Shown: positions 49,016 to 58,105 of the stretch, one piece after another
Numbering within the stretch: the stretch's first letter is position 1
Layout: each line of letters starts with the position of its first letter
NCBI GenBank assembly: GCA_963797255.1
Contig: CAWCOV010000015.1
Span: 1-64,000 of the forward strand
DNA length: 64,000 nt
Origin: JANXZS01 sp963797255
GTDB lineage: Bacteria; Acidobacteriota; Terriglobia; Terriglobales; Acidobacteriaceae
Direction: 5' to 3'
Translations under genes and position numbers: made by a program
Notes under the pieces: generated by a model
What the model was told of the DNA's origin: nothing
Seen by the model: only the letters and a program-made list of their open reading frames with translations
The model's database searches: none

Positions 49016-49840
49016 ATGAGCGCGTCCGGACCTCCGATAGAGCTGATCAAAACGTCCATGCGCGCCGCTTGGATGGCTGGTGATTTTGGTGTCGTGGCGA
49101 AAACCATCACCGGAAGTGCGGAGGCATTTGTCGATAGCCTTGAGATACCGGTGGCGGCTCGCGTCCTGGATATTGCCTGCGGCACGGGGAACACTGCTAT
49201 CCCACTTGCCAAACGGGGAGCTGTCGTGACCGGCGTCGATATCGCACCGAATCTGCTCGTTCAAGCCAGGGAACGCGCCGCCGCTGAAAACCTCACGATC
49301 CAATTCGATGAAGGCGATGCGGAGGACCTTCCGTACGGGGATGGTTCGTTCGACGTAGTGACCACGATGTTTGGGGCGATGTTTGCGCCACGTCCCGAAC
49401 TGGTTGCTTCCGAGATTGCCCGCGTCTTGAAGTCCGGCGGGCTGCTCGCAATGGGCAACTGGAATCCGGCCAGCTTTACCGGTCAAATGTTCAAAGTGGG
49501 GAATCTCCACACCCCTGCGCCGCCGGGAATTTCGCCTCCGGTGCTGTGGGGAGACGAAACCACCGTGCGCGAGCGACTCGGTTCCGATTTCGTCGATATA
49601 AAGACGGAGATCGTTCCGATCGAATTCGATTTGCCTACAAGCCCTGTCGGCGCGGTAGCGTTTTTTCGGAAGTATTTCGGTCCTACACATGTAGCATTCA
49701 ATCGTCTCGACGAAAAAGGCCAAGCTGCATTCTCAGCGGATCTCGAAGCCCTTTGGGCCTCCGCCAATGTTTCACCGGATCCGGAAAATCATACGTTAAT
49801 TCGCAACGAGTACCTGCAAATTAGCGCCATTCGCAAATAG
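49016..49840 (+). CDS. Class I SAM-dependent methyltransferase
   Basis: A 274-aa cytoplasmic methyltransferase. Motif I VLDIACGTGNTAIPLAKRGA, acidic ribose-binding Asp in VTGVDIAPNLLVQARERA, motif II region EGDAEDLPYGDGSFDVVTTMFGAMF and motif III ARVLKSGGLLAMGNW. It belongs to the UbiE/Methyltransf_11 type; substrate unknown. The ATG at 49016 follows GAGGAAATAAGG and fits the family start better than upstream in-frame codons. It is divergent from the pao operon and has no partner on its strand. Confidence 0.9.
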   Translation: MSASGPPIELIKTSMRAAWMAGDFGVVAKTITGSAEAFVDSLEIPVAARVLDIACGTGNTAIPLAKRGAVVTGVDIAPNLLVQARERAAAENLTIQFDEGDAEDLPYGDGSFDVVTTMFGAMFAPRPELVASEIARVLKSGGLLAMGNWNPASFTGQMFKVGNLHTPAPPGISPPVLWGDETTVRERLGSDFVDIKTEIVPIEFDLPTSPVGAVAFFRKYFGPTHVAFNRLDEKGQAAFSADLEALWASANVSPDPENHTLIRNEYLQISAIRK

Positions 49841-50053
49841 ACGGTCGGTACTTAACCGTCAGCGATGACGCCGTCTGCGGCTTCCGGGTGGTCGCACCTG
49901 TTCTTATTTGGACCGCTTGAGAGAATCCACGAAATCTTGGAAGCAGGGAAGAGGCCTCCTCGCCGAGCTTTGCTCCACGCGGCGGAGAAAGCTTCACTTC
50001 AGCATCTTTATTTCTCTTAGCCAGCGTATGCGCGGGCCTTTTGGTTCATGTGT

Positions 50054-50596
50054 TCATGAGTGCCGGAACGGCGAGGCTTCGACCGGAGCTTTGCGGCGCA
50101 AGATGGCAGCGGAGATGAGAGTAATGATAAGGCCAACGGGCAGGGGCTCCATAAATGTGTAGGCCATGTTTACGAAAGGATTCTGGTAGAGCTGCTGAGA
50201 GCGCTGTAGGGCAGAGACCCGGGTGGCAGTAGTGGCGGGGTCAAGTCCGGAGGACTGGACCTTGTGAATCTGCGCGGCGAAGTAGCTGTCCATGAAGTGT
50301 GGAATGAAGTTGAAGTAGAGGACCTCCCACATGGCGACGTAGCAGACGGTGGTAATGAGGGTGATCAGGATACCGCAAGCGAAGGCTCGGCCGAAGGAGA
50401 TTTGGCCGGCGAGGGTGTTGTCGCGGTAGCTGCGAATGCCGAAGTAGATTAGCAGGAACGACGCCACCATGATGGTGTAGCCGAGTGCCATGCTGTGGCA
50501 GGAGCCGATCTTGTTGGCGAGAAGAAGTGAGCCGCCCATAAGGACGGAGATGATGAGACCGGCGAGGAGGCCGAAGGTGAGAACAGTTTTCTTCAT
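50054..50596 (-). CDS. DUF4199 membrane protein
   Basis: A 180-aa inner-membrane protein with four hydrophobic segments (about 7-27, 38-53, 73-93, 147-166) and the DUF4199 pattern SFGRAFACGILITLITTVCYVAMWEVLYFNFIP. Its function is unknown. AGGAG lies 6 bases before the ATG. It is the second gene after a membrane-anchored LuxR regulator (gap 120 bp, same strand), a repeated pairing that suggests the two act together. Confidence 0.82.
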   Translation of the reverse strand: MKKTVLTFGLLAGLIISVLMGGSLLLANKIGSCHSMALGYTIMVASFLLIYFGIRSYRDNTLAGQISFGRAFACGILITLITTVCYVAMWEVLYFNFIPHFMDSYFAAQIHKVQSSGLDPATTATRVSALQRSQQLYQNPFVNMAYTFMEPLPVGLIITLISAAILRRKAPVEASPFRHS

Positions 50597-50716
50597 GTGA
50601 AGCTCCTGGTGCGTGTGAGGATGGAGTCACGATGCGTTTTAACCGGGCAGAATGTCGTCATCCTTTCGAATGATTTCGCAGGAATGAAGCGGAAATCGTG
50701 CTTTCGGGTGACGCGG

Positions 50717-51187
50717 TCACGGCAGAAGGCCTAGTTCTTTGCCGCGCTGAACGGCCTGGGTGCGGCGGGCAGCTCCGAGTTTGTCGAAGGTGCGGGAACA
50801 GTGTGTCTTGACGGTGTTTTCGGAAACGAAAAGTTGCGTGGCGATCTCGCGATTGCTGAATCCGCGGGCGATCAGGGTAAGGATTTCGAGTTCGCGCGCT
50901 GTGATGCCGAGGGTCTGCTGGTTGGCCGTACTGGGAGCGAAGGGTTCGAGGGCGGGGGATTCCGCGGGGATAAGCACTTCCTTCACCACGACGCTTTCGT
51001 GGATGGTCTCGCGAGTGCGAGTGATGCGCAGGCCGAGCCAGATGCCGAAGGCCGCGAACAAGATGGCGACTAACGCACTGTAGAGTTCAATGGAGTACTC
51101 GATGATGACGAAGCGGTATTCGATGTACTGGAGGGTGGCGATGAGGAGGCCGCCGACGAGACCGAAGATCAGGACGTGGCGTTTCAT
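50717..51187 (-). CDS. Membrane-anchored LuxR family regulator
   Basis: A 156-aa protein with two N-terminal membrane segments (about 4-21 and 34-53) and a C-terminal LuxR helix-turn-helix (LGITARELEILTLIARGFSNREIATQLFVSENTVKTHCSRTFDKL). It has no receiver or ligand domain, so its DNA-binding part is tethered to the inner membrane. The start at 51187 was chosen because the first membrane segment begins directly there; the longer frame upstream has no similarity. It precedes the DUF4199 gene, a possible sensor or control partner (inference). Confidence 0.85.
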   Translation of the reverse strand: MKRHVLIFGLVGGLLIATLQYIEYRFVIIEYSIELYSALVAILFAAFGIWLGLRITRTRETIHESVVVKEVLIPAESPALEPFAPSTANQQTLGITARELEILTLIARGFSNREIATQLFVSENTVKTHCSRTFDKLGAARRTQAVQRGKELGLLP

Positions 51188-51426
51188 GATGGAGTTGTGA
51201 AGAAGTATATCCCCCTCTACCCCTGTCTTCGTTGGCTTTACGCAAATACTTAAGCAATAAGTTGAATTCGCTTTTTGCTGCAAGTCGGGCCGTTCGCGAT
51301 CCGGGCTATTGGCATCAAAAAAGCTGAGAACGCCAAACATCGCGCCGCCCCCCATGGGATGTCCAGAGTTCGACTGCTGGAAGCACAGGATCCCCACGAG
51401 CTAAAATTTGGCCGTAAAATCATGGG

Positions 51427-52203
51427 ATGAGTTACGAAAACATCAGCTTTCGAACCGAGGATAGCATCGCTCTGGTCACGTTGAATCGGCCGCAACGACG
51501 TAACGCCCTTTCGCTGGCACTCATGCAGGAGTTGATCGACTGCCTAAGTGAGATCGCGAGCCGACGTGATCTGCGCGTGGTAATTCTGGCGGCAACTGGG
51601 AAGGTCTTCTCTTCTGGTCACGACCTGTCGGAGATGGTGGGCTGCACTAGAGACGATTATCAAGGCTTGTTCGACGTCTGTACGGAACTGATGGAGAAGC
51701 TGCAATCGATTCCGCAGCCAGTGATCGCCGAAGTGCAAGGGATCGCAACAGCCGCAGGATGCCAACTCGTCGCCACCTGCGACCTGGCCATCGCTTCTGA
51801 GGATGCTGCATTTGCCACACCGGGTGTCAAGATCGGTCTGTTCTGTACTACCCCCATGGTGGCTCTCAGTCGCGCGATCGGCCGCAAGCGCGCGCTCGAA
51901 ATGCTGCTTACGGGTCAGCTGGTCGATGCGCACAAAGCGGTTGATTGGGGCCTGGTAAATCTGGCGGTTCCAGCGGACAGGCTGCAGGAGGAAACGCGTC
52001 AGCTTGCCTACCGCATCGCGGAAGCGAGCGATTTCGTAGTGGCCCTGGGGAAGCGAGCGTTCTATGCGCAGATCGATCTGGAGCAGTCGAAAGCATACGA
52101 CCACGCCAAAAAGGTCATGAGCACGAACGCTCTCGCCCACGACGCACAGGAAGGCATCTCAGCTTTTTTGGGGAAGCGCGCTCCTTGCTGGAAAGGGCAA
52201 TAA
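51427..52203 (+). CDS. Enoyl-CoA hydratase/isomerase family protein (ECHDC3-like)
   Basis: A 258-aa crotonase-fold protein. NRPQRRNALSLALMQEL, VFSSGHDLSEM (oxyanion hole, part one) and EVQGIATAAGCQLVATCDLAIASEDAAFATPGVKIGLFCTTPMVALSRAIGR are the family blocks. The GLFCTTPMVAL segment replaces the usual catalytic GIxPGxGGTxRL, as in ECHDC3-type members, so the standard hydratase Glu is missing. It should bind an acyl-CoA, but the reaction is uncertain. A single gene, divergent from the LuxR/DUF4199 pair, convergent with the broken ADOP gene. Confidence 0.87.
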   Translation: MSYENISFRTEDSIALVTLNRPQRRNALSLALMQELIDCLSEIASRRDLRVVILAATGKVFSSGHDLSEMVGCTRDDYQGLFDVCTELMEKLQSIPQPVIAEVQGIATAAGCQLVATCDLAIASEDAAFATPGVKIGLFCTTPMVALSRAIGRKRALEMLLTGQLVDAHKAVDWGLVNLAVPADRLQEETRQLAYRIAEASDFVVALGKRAFYAQIDLEQSKAYDHAKKVMSTNALAHDAQEGISAFLGKRAPCWKGQ

Positions 52204-52229
52204 TTCAGCAGTTTGACGTTGTTGAATGA

Positions 52230-54869
52230 CTATTCTGCTCGAAGAATCTCAACCGGGTCGATCCTCAACGCCCGGAAAACTGCAGGTACAGTGGCCACGG
52301 CCGTTACCGCGAGGATCACAGCAGAAGGAGCCAGAAGCATGATCGGATTAGAAGTCTTCACTTGAAAGAACAATGATTCCATATACCTGGCCGTAGCCAG
52401 CCCCAACCCCACGCCCGCGACCACTCCCGCCGCCACCATCGAGAACACTCGACCTGTCACCAGCCGCACAATCGATGCATACCGCGCACCGACCGCGACG
52501 CGGATGCCAATTACCCTGCGTCGTTGCAGCACTGAGTAGTTCAGAACGCCATATAGTCCAATCCCCGCGAGAAGCAGAGCGACGCCGGCAAAGAAAACTC
52601 CGAGCATCGCCAGAAGGCGCTCCCGGACGGTCTGGCCGTCGATAATTTCCTGCTGCGTCTGTACATTGCTCACTCGAAAATCGGAACGCGCCGCATGAAT
52701 CTCGCGCCGCAATTCGGGCAAGAGTGCCGCAGGATTCGCGCACCGCACCAACACCGTCCCGCCGCTGATGCCGTTCAGTACACCACTTTTATCCAGCAAT
52801 CGAAATGGCGTATACACCACGGGCATCATTGGCTCTCGAATCGCGTCATACGAGGCATCGCCAGCTATGCCGACTATTTCGTACTCCGTCTTCGACCCGG
52901 CGGCTTTGAACCTCTGACCTATCGGATTTGCGCTGCCGAAATACTGGCGCGCAAACAACTGGTTCACAATAGCTACTTGCGGATCCGCATCATTCCCGCG
53001 AAAATCGCGCCCGCTCAGCAGCGGAATCTTCATTGTTCGCAGCCAGTCTGGCGAGGTACTAAGAAAAAACGCAAACACGTTGCTAGGCGGCGCATCGTGT
53101 ACCGAGATCGGCTCGGTATGCCGGCTATCGCTCATGAGCGGCCAGCCAGCGAGTGACACCGCTTCAACGCCAGGCAGTGTCCGTAAATGATCGACCATCT
53201 GCTCCCCGGCAACCGGCGGCAACTCTTGCGCGGTTACCGTATCCAGTGTCACGACGCCTTCCGCTGAAAAGCCCAGTGGCACGTGCGACAACTTGTCAAA
53301 GGTCACTACAAATAATCCGCCCACGAACACCACAAAAAAGCAGAATGCGACCTGGGCGGCGATCATTCCATTCACCATGCGTTGGCGGGCATGAGGATCA
53401 TCGCCTCCTTTGAGCGCACTCACCGGTTTCACCGACGAGGCTCGCAAAGCCGGCACCAATCCAAACAGCAGAGTGACCAGAACGATCAACGCTACAGCAA
53501 ACCCCATCACTCGCCAGTCCGCCGGTAACACTAGACGTGCCGGATTATTTGCAGGATTGATCATCCTTACCACCAGCGGAGCCGACCACCACGCGAACAA
53601 CCCGCCAATCGTGGCGGCCAGCCCGGACAGCATGGCGCTTTCCACGAGCACCATCTGCACGAGGCGCCAGCGCCCCGCGCCAATCGAAACTCGCAGTGCC
53701 ATCTCGCGTGTTCTCGCCGCTGCCAACGCTGTCATCAGGTTGGTCACGTTTACACATGCAATCAACGACACCAGCAGCACCAGCACTCCAAGGGTCATCA
53801 GGGCATTGCCATAATCCTTTTGCATACCTGAGACACCTTCGCCCGCTGTCACCAGCGACAGCCTGGTTCTCGGAATCGACTCAGTGAGTTCCCTGGGAAG
53901 AGCAGTCCATCCCTTCGCCCGCTCCAACTCCATCGCCATATACAGCGCCTGCAATTTGGATCGCAGTGGTTCGAGCGTTACTCCCGGCTTCACATGCACA
54001 AACGTCCGCAGCCACGACACGCTGGCATTTCGGATCCAATCGGGCCGCATGTTGGTTGGAACGAAAATGTCGGTCATGGTCCCCGGCTCGGTGCCCGTGA
54101 ATCCCTTCGCCACTACACCCACGATTTCGTAGACATCTTTGCCTTGGCGAAACGTGCGTCCCACTACATTCGGATCTCGTCCGAAGCGCCGTTCCCAGTA
54201 GTCATACGAAATCGCCGCTACCGGATGCTTTCCCGGCTCCAGATCGTCTTCCTTTTGAAGTAGCCGCCCGATCGAGGCCGAAATCCAAATTCGTTGAACA
54301 TCCATCCGGAGACCAACTGCCAGTGCGCCTTCTCCATCTCTGCATCGGAGGATACGTGAGGTCGGTGCGGACCACATACGAAACCGCAATCAACTCGGCA
54401 TCGTCTTTGGCGACGGCGCGCATTTTTTGAAACATTGGATAGGAGCCACTGTCGAAGCGATTCGGTTTGCCCTGGACACCTACCCCATCGTAGGAAATTG
54501 CGTACAGCCGCTCGGGGCATCCACCGGCAAGGGTCTAAGTAACAGTGCATCGATCAGCCGAAATGCTCCTACGCACCCGCCTATCGCGAGGGCCAAGGAG
54601 AGTATTGCTGCAGCCGAAGTGACACGGTTGCGACGCAACTGTCGCCACCCGAACATAACATCCGCGCGCAATCCATCGAGCCATCCAGCAACGCGTACTC
54701 TGCGACTAGCCTCTCGCTGTCGCAGCATGGAACCAAAAGACCGTCGCACCTCCAGCGAATCGCGCCCTTCGGCTATCGCTTCTTCAATGTGTGTCTCGAA
54801 CTCTTCATTCAGCTCACGATTCAATTGTTCGGTGCGAAATGCATTTGACACCCGTGTCCAAAGCGCCAT
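52230..54869 (-). pseudogene. ADOP-type duplicated ABC permease, frameshifted
   Basis: Second duplicated MacB-like permease (about 880 codons). Start MALWTRVSNAFRTEQLNRELNEEFETHIEEA, first membrane helix AAAILSLALAIGGCVGAFRL, then frame changes near 54500, 54360 and 54280. The main frame resumes at SIGRLLQKEDDLEPGKHPVAAISYDYWERRFG and is open to the end, with VLVLLVSLIACVNVTNLMTALAAARTREMALRVSIGAGR and GVALLLAGIGLYGVLNYSVLQRRRVIGIRVAVGA as the two FtsX cores. Damage is limited to a 250-bp stretch of the first periplasmic domain. It starts one base after the stop of its PadR gene. Confidence 0.85.
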
Positions 54870-54870
54870 C

Positions 54871-55200
54871 TTAAGCCTCCCGCAAGACACGATTGATCGC
54901 CGAACTTACCGTCTGCCACCGCGTCTCTTCCACTGCCAGTTGTTTCTTCCCCATCGCGGTAAGTTGATAGTTCCGCGCCCGTTTGCCATTCTCCTTCACC
55001 ACCCATTCGGCGCGAATCCATCCCGCGTCCTCCATTCGGTGCAACGCCGGATATAGCGACCCCTCCTCCGCGCTCAACATATCCCCTGAGGTCTCCTTGA
55101 TCGCAATCATCAGCGCATACCCGTGCAACTTTGGCCGCCGCGAAAGTATCTTCAGCACCAACAGGTCCAGCGAGCCTAGTAACGAATCTGGTTTCCCCAT
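54871..55200 (-). CDS. PadR family transcriptional regulator (second ADOP pair)
   Basis: A 109-aa PadR repressor: GSLDLLVLKILSRRPKLHGYALMIAIKE, EEGSLYPALHRMEDAGWIRAEW and YQLTAMGKKQLAVEE. Intact, although the permease it probably controls is broken. No Shine-Dalgarno is seen before the ATG, which is preceded by GTCTATGT. A direct repeat ATACATAGAC (55199-55208 and 55215-55224) overlaps the start and may be its binding site or mark the promoter. Confidence 0.9.
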   Translation of the reverse strand: MGKPDSLLGSLDLLVLKILSRRPKLHGYALMIAIKETSGDMLSAEEGSLYPALHRMEDAGWIRAEWVVKENGKRARNYQLTAMGKKQLAVEETRWQTVSSAINRVLREA

Positions 55201-55224
55201 ACATAGACATCTTAATACATAGAC
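55199..55224. promoter_or_regulatory. Direct repeat at padR start
   Basis: ATACATAGAC occurs twice with a 16-bp period, starting at the ATG of the second PadR gene. A spacing close to 1.5 helical turns and an AT-rich core fit a regulator site, but no binding consensus is matched. Confidence 0.35.
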
Positions 55225-55357
55225 CACTTGGCTACAAGTCAAGAGCGAAATTTGAATCCCAGAAATTCTGTTATTGCCGATGCAAAGTAATCCAGCCAAT
55301 CGGCTGCTGTGTATAGTGGGCGATACGGCCATAGTTTTGCTTCCTGTTTGCCGGTAA

Positions 55358-55987
55358 TCCATCGATGACGCCGAACCGCTGCTGTTCCACGCGGGATACC
55401 GAAAGCTATTCCCCACGACCTTGGCAGCGGTAAGTAAAGTTATTCCCGTTGAACGGCTGCGATGGATTGGCGGATCGCACTTTGAGGGCGACGAATACGG
55501 TGCCCTGAATGAATTTCTGGCCGTCGCACCGGATGCGAGCCCTTTTGGAACTGAAGTCGGCGTGATGACGTCGATCAATGATTTTGCTTCGCGGTCCGCC
55601 CGCGGGTTCGGAGATGACGAGGAGTTCTCCATCGGAAGCCGCAGAATGAAGTGGCTCAGTACACCGCACGTCCCTCATGGCTGGGATTGCGGTGTTCTGT
55701 TCGATCTTTCTACCGAGACGCTGCTTTGCGGGGATTTGTTTACGCAGCCTGGAGCGGGCATGCAAGCCGTAACCGAATCAGAGGTGCTGAGCGCAAGTGA
55801 AACAATGCGCGGCATGATGGACTACTACGCACACGCGACGAGCACAACGACCATCCTGGAGCGACTAGCAGCGCTTCATCCGTCAATGCTGGCCTGCCAG
55901 CATGGGAGCGCTTATCGTGGCGACGGCGCCTCGTTACTTGGCGATCTCTCGGTCGCGATTGAGAAGGGATCCCCATCCGCGGTGTGA
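55358..55987 (+). pseudogene. MBL-fold protein of the diiron (ODP/FDP) type, N-terminally eroded
   Basis: A 209-codon open frame without a proper start. After a TAA at 55355 it reads DDAEPLLFHAGYRKLFPTT, then the metal site GSHFEGDEYGALNEF (H-x-E-x-D), TPHVPHGWDCGVLFD, LLCGDLFTQPG and ACQHGSAYRGDG. The Glu in the first motif is typical of flavodiiron-like oxygen-binding diiron proteins rather than hydrolytic beta-lactamases. About 40 N-terminal residues are missing or in another frame. No flavodoxin domain follows, as in stand-alone ODP proteins. An internal TTG at 55421 could start a shorter product but no Shine-Dalgarno supports it. Confidence 0.7.
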
Positions 55988-56047
55988 TGCTTGGATCACC
56001 CGCGTTCCGGACGTTGTTCGCAATGGAAGTTGAGTTTCGAGAAAGCC

Positions 56048-56728
56048 TCAGCAATCCAGCAGTCGTCCTTTTTCAAGGTGAAGAGTCCGGCTGGCGAACT
56101 GTGCGGCGTGATTGTCATGGGTAACCATCACGATCGTCTTTGCGAATTCCCGGTGGAGTTGCTGCAGGAGTGTCATGATCTCGTGGGCGGAAGATGCATC
56201 CAGGTTTCCGGTGGGCTCATCTGCAAGGATCAGATCAGGATCCGTTACCAATGCGCGTGCAATGGCGACCCGTTGCTGCTGTCCGCCGGAAAGCTGGTGA
56301 GGCAGATGGTCCATCCGATCCCCAAGTCCCACCAAATTCAATGCGATCTTTGCATGTTTGTGCTTCTCATCCCGGCTTAGTGATGTGAGGTTCAACGGCA
56401 ACTCGACATTTTCCAAGGCGGTCAAAACCGGTATCAGATTAAAAAACTGAAAAACAAACCCAACATGAGCATTTCGCCAACGGGCGAGTTCGCGATCTTT
56501 CATGGTTTCGAGCGTGCTTCCCAGGACCTTGATTTCACCTGAAGTGGGCATATCCATGGCGGCCACTAAATGAAGCAGCGTCGATTTTCCGGAGCCTGAT
56601 GGACCCATCAGGGCAACGAAATCTCCGTTCGGAACGGTAAGGCTGATGCCGTCCAGCGCTGTGACGTTGAATTCTTCGCGGGAATAAGTTTTTGTCAGAT
56701 CTCTTGCCTGGATAGCGATATCACGCAT
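56048..56728 (-). CDS. ABC transporter ATP-binding protein (MacB/LolD type)
   Basis: A 226-aa cytoplasmic ATPase: Walker A GPSGSGKST (about 42-50), Q-loop VFQFFNLIPVLTALENVELPL, signature LSGGQQQRVAIARAL, Walker B LILADEPTGNLD, H-loop VMVTHD. It energises the two FtsX-type permeases encoded upstream in the same operon, with the adaptor protein as periplasmic link. It is the last gene of the operon, 3 bases after the adaptor gene. Together they form a MacAB-like export or envelope-maintenance system; the substrate is unknown. Confidence 0.93.
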   Translation of the reverse strand: MRDIAIQARDLTKTYSREEFNVTALDGISLTVPNGDFVALMGPSGSGKSTLLHLVAAMDMPTSGEIKVLGSTLETMKDRELARWRNAHVGFVFQFFNLIPVLTALENVELPLNLTSLSRDEKHKHAKIALNLVGLGDRMDHLPHQLSGGQQQRVAIARALVTDPDLILADEPTGNLDASSAHEIMTLLQQLHREFAKTIVMVTHDNHAAQFASRTLHLEKGRLLDC

Positions 56729-56731
56729 GGG

Positions 56732-58100
56732 CTATTCCTTCCTTCCAATTTTGACTGCCTGCCCTTCACTGAGCCCGGCAGGAGGGTCGATGATGAGCTG
56801 ATCATCTTCCTTCAGCCCTTCAGTTATTTGCACCATGTCTGAAGACGCTGAGCCGGTGCGGACCTTGCGGTATGTTGCTTTACCACTCACAACGATGAAG
56901 ACTCCAAGATCTCTGAGCGCGGTTTTTGGCACAGAGATCACGGGAGGTGCTTCATCAGATTGCTTTTGCGCGTCAACTCCTAGAAATGCAACAGAGGCAT
57001 TCATGTCGGGCCGCAAAAGATGATCCGGATTGCGTATCTTGACCTTTACTTCGACCGTTGCTTTTTGACGATTGGCAACAGGGGAAATTTCTTGTATTTG
57101 GCCGTCATATCTGCGATCCGGATAAGCGTCCGTGGTGATGATCGCTGGCTGATCCGGCAAAAGGCGGGAAAAGTCGTTCTGGCTGATGTCCAGTTGCACC
57201 TGGAGTTGATTGAGGTCAGCCAATGAAACGACATATCCTCGTGCGCCGTTGTCACTTACAAAACCAGTGGTGACAAACTCTCCTGGCTCAACATTTCTTT
57301 CGAGGATGGTACCTGCGACGGGCGCTCGAATGACTGTGTTCTGCAGCTGCGTGCGGGCATACGCAAGAGAGCCGTCAGCTTGTTGCAACTGTCCACGGGC
57401 TGCATCGATTTCTTCGGAACGCGGCCCCACGCGTGCGAGGTCGTAACTACGTTCGAGTGACTTGAATTTTGCCTCGCCCTGTCGTGAATTTGGCGGTAGC
57501 ATCATCAAGAGCTTGCTTCGAGACAACCTGCGCCTCTTCCAACTGGCGCGTCCTCTCCAAGGTGACGCGCGCATTCTCCATCTCCGACTGCATTTCGGCC
57601 ATGTCCGCATTGGCCTTCGCGATCTCCTGCGGTCGAGAACCGCTTTGCAATTCGGCCAGCTTTGCCTTGAGGTAGTTCACTTGGCCTATGGCTTCCTGCA
57701 CTTTAGCCTGGTACTCGTCGGACTCGAGACGTACCAGCACCTGTCCAGCGTTCGCTTGATCGCCCTTGCCAACGCCAATCCATGCCACACGTCCATCCAC
57801 CTTGGTTGCCACGTCAATCTTGTGCGCAGGAACGATGTAGCCCGTCGCGTTCAAGATAATCGTGCCGCCATTGGCACCATTCATGTTTTCTGCATGCACC
57901 GTCGTTACTGTTACGTTCGCCGCGGGTGTCCTTGTAGCGAGGATCGCAGCGGAGACGCAAGCAACCAGAAGTGCCGCTCCGACAAGCAACAGCTTTCTAT
58001 CTCTGGGCGATAGGTTCCGGCCGCTACGAGGGGGCTTCTTCTCCGACGATTGCACATCGGAGGAGCGATCAATTCGCAAATGCTCAAGATCCACGGTCAT
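56732..58100 (-). pseudogene. HlyD/MacA-like periplasmic adaptor, one frameshift
   Basis: Membrane-fusion protein of about 455 codons: membrane anchor (KLLLVGAALLVACVSAAILA), barrel-sandwich half (GYIVPAHKIDVATKVDGRVAWIGVGKGDQANAGQVLVRLESDEY), coiled-coil hairpin (AKANADMAEMQSEMENARVTLERTRQLEEAQVVS), second half (NTVIRAPVAGTILERNVEPGEFV) and beta-barrel. A single frame change near 57485, at the end of the hairpin (DDATAKF, then GEAKFKSLERSYDLARVG in the new frame), splits it. As all other operon members are intact, either a recent loss or a sequence error is plausible. Start at 58100 follows the permease stop closely. Confidence 0.85.
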
Positions 58101-58105
58101 TGAGA

